DNA from: O2-02-FULL-42-9 sp038043025
GTDB lineage: Bacteria > Pseudomonadota > Gammaproteobacteria > UBA12402
Direction: 5' to 3'
Assembly: GCA_038043025.1 (NCBI GenBank)
Contig: JBBTCW010000064.1
Coordinates: 1-6,522 of the forward strand
Length of the DNA: 6,522 bases
This document shows, piece after piece, positions 6,495 through 6,522 of the stretch (the first letter of the stretch is position 1; each line of letters begins with the position of its first letter). A program made the translations under genes and the position numbers. The notes below the pieces were generated by a model, which searched no databases, was not told the origin of the DNA, and saw only the letters and a program-made list of their open reading frames with translations.

Positions 6495-6522
6495 AATCAA
6501 TTAAGGAAACAATCTCGGCCGC

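Larger units (their letters stand above)
6138..6500 (-). pseudogene. ParE/RelE-family toxin fragment, N-terminus disrupted by a palindromic element
   Basis: The 3' part encodes a recognisable ParE-type ribosome- or gyrase-directed toxin domain: FKRILHAIGMLSEQPGLGRSGR, then TRELIVSGLPYIIPYRV, then AIEILRMFHCAMQWPE, the usual order of the last helix and the beta-sheet with its conserved Arg residues. Intact members are about 95-100 residues and begin with roughly 30-40 residues that are absent here. Instead, the open frame runs into a GC-rich hairpin cluster (6393-6494) that translates to PARETRADGDQRGALHCSP and similar, then meets an in-frame TAA at 6501-6503. The only start in the 5' part is a TTG at 6498-6500 inside that repeat; the first ATG (6354-6356) lies within the toxin domain and has no ribosome binding site. 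It is therefore most likely inactive. No antitoxin gene is visible; it could lie beyond the window edge. Confidence 0.65.
6390..6522. mobile_element. Candidate non-autonomous palindromic insertion with imperfect flanking direct repeats
   Basis: AATCTCCGCCGC (6390-6401) and AATCTCGGCCGC (6511-6522) match at 11 of 12 positions, 121 bp apart, and bracket three GC-rich hairpins. The interval has no gene of its own and interrupts the toxin coding frame. Read on the minus strand, both repeat copies translate to Ala-Ala-Glu-Ile, as expected just before the last helix of a ParE toxin, but in different frames. The size and structure resemble small repeat-associated palindromic elements (REP/BIME or RPE type); the exact family is not recognised. 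The right repeat ends at the window edge, so the true boundary is not certain. Confidence 0.5.

Overview
The window looks like a piece of chromosome from an AT-leaning gammaproteobacterium. The SecD, SecF and YajC proteins are of the gammaproteobacterial type and size. The permease belongs to the glutamate/GABA antiporter-like branch of the APC superfamily, and the terminal barrel gene carries an HHRSG motif. This mix would fit a host-associated lineage such as the Legionellales, but that placement is an inference; no rRNA or other marker is present. All supported genes lie on the minus strand, so the biology reads from high to low coordinates.

At the right edge (6138-6522) is the C-terminal two thirds of a ParE/RelE-type toxin. 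Its N-terminal coding part has been displaced by a compact GC-rich element of three consecutive perfect hairpins. Imperfect 12-bp direct repeats (6390-6401 and 6511-6522) lie 121 bp apart, a spacing that shifts the reading frame. This is the most unusual structure in the window.

Next comes a tightly packed transcription unit, read right to left: yajC, secD, secF, an APC-family amino acid permease and a small secreted beta-barrel candidate. A perfect TATAAT lies upstream of yajC. The joints are a 4-nt ATGA overlap (yajC/secD), a 2-nt gap (secD/secF, GTG start), a 17-nt gap (secF/permease) and another ATGA overlap (permease/barrel). YajC-SecD-SecF form the accessory membrane complex that uses the proton motive force to help SecYEG export proteins. 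The permease and barrel are not part of that machine and seem to have been appended to the operon. A pair of perfect 13-bp palindromes just after the barrel gene is a candidate end-of-operon structure.

At the left (53-595) is a separate, unrecognised 180-codon gene for a highly charged, Pro/Ala/Gly-rich, probably disordered protein with basic clusters. No tRNA, rRNA, CRISPR array or transposase gene was seen.
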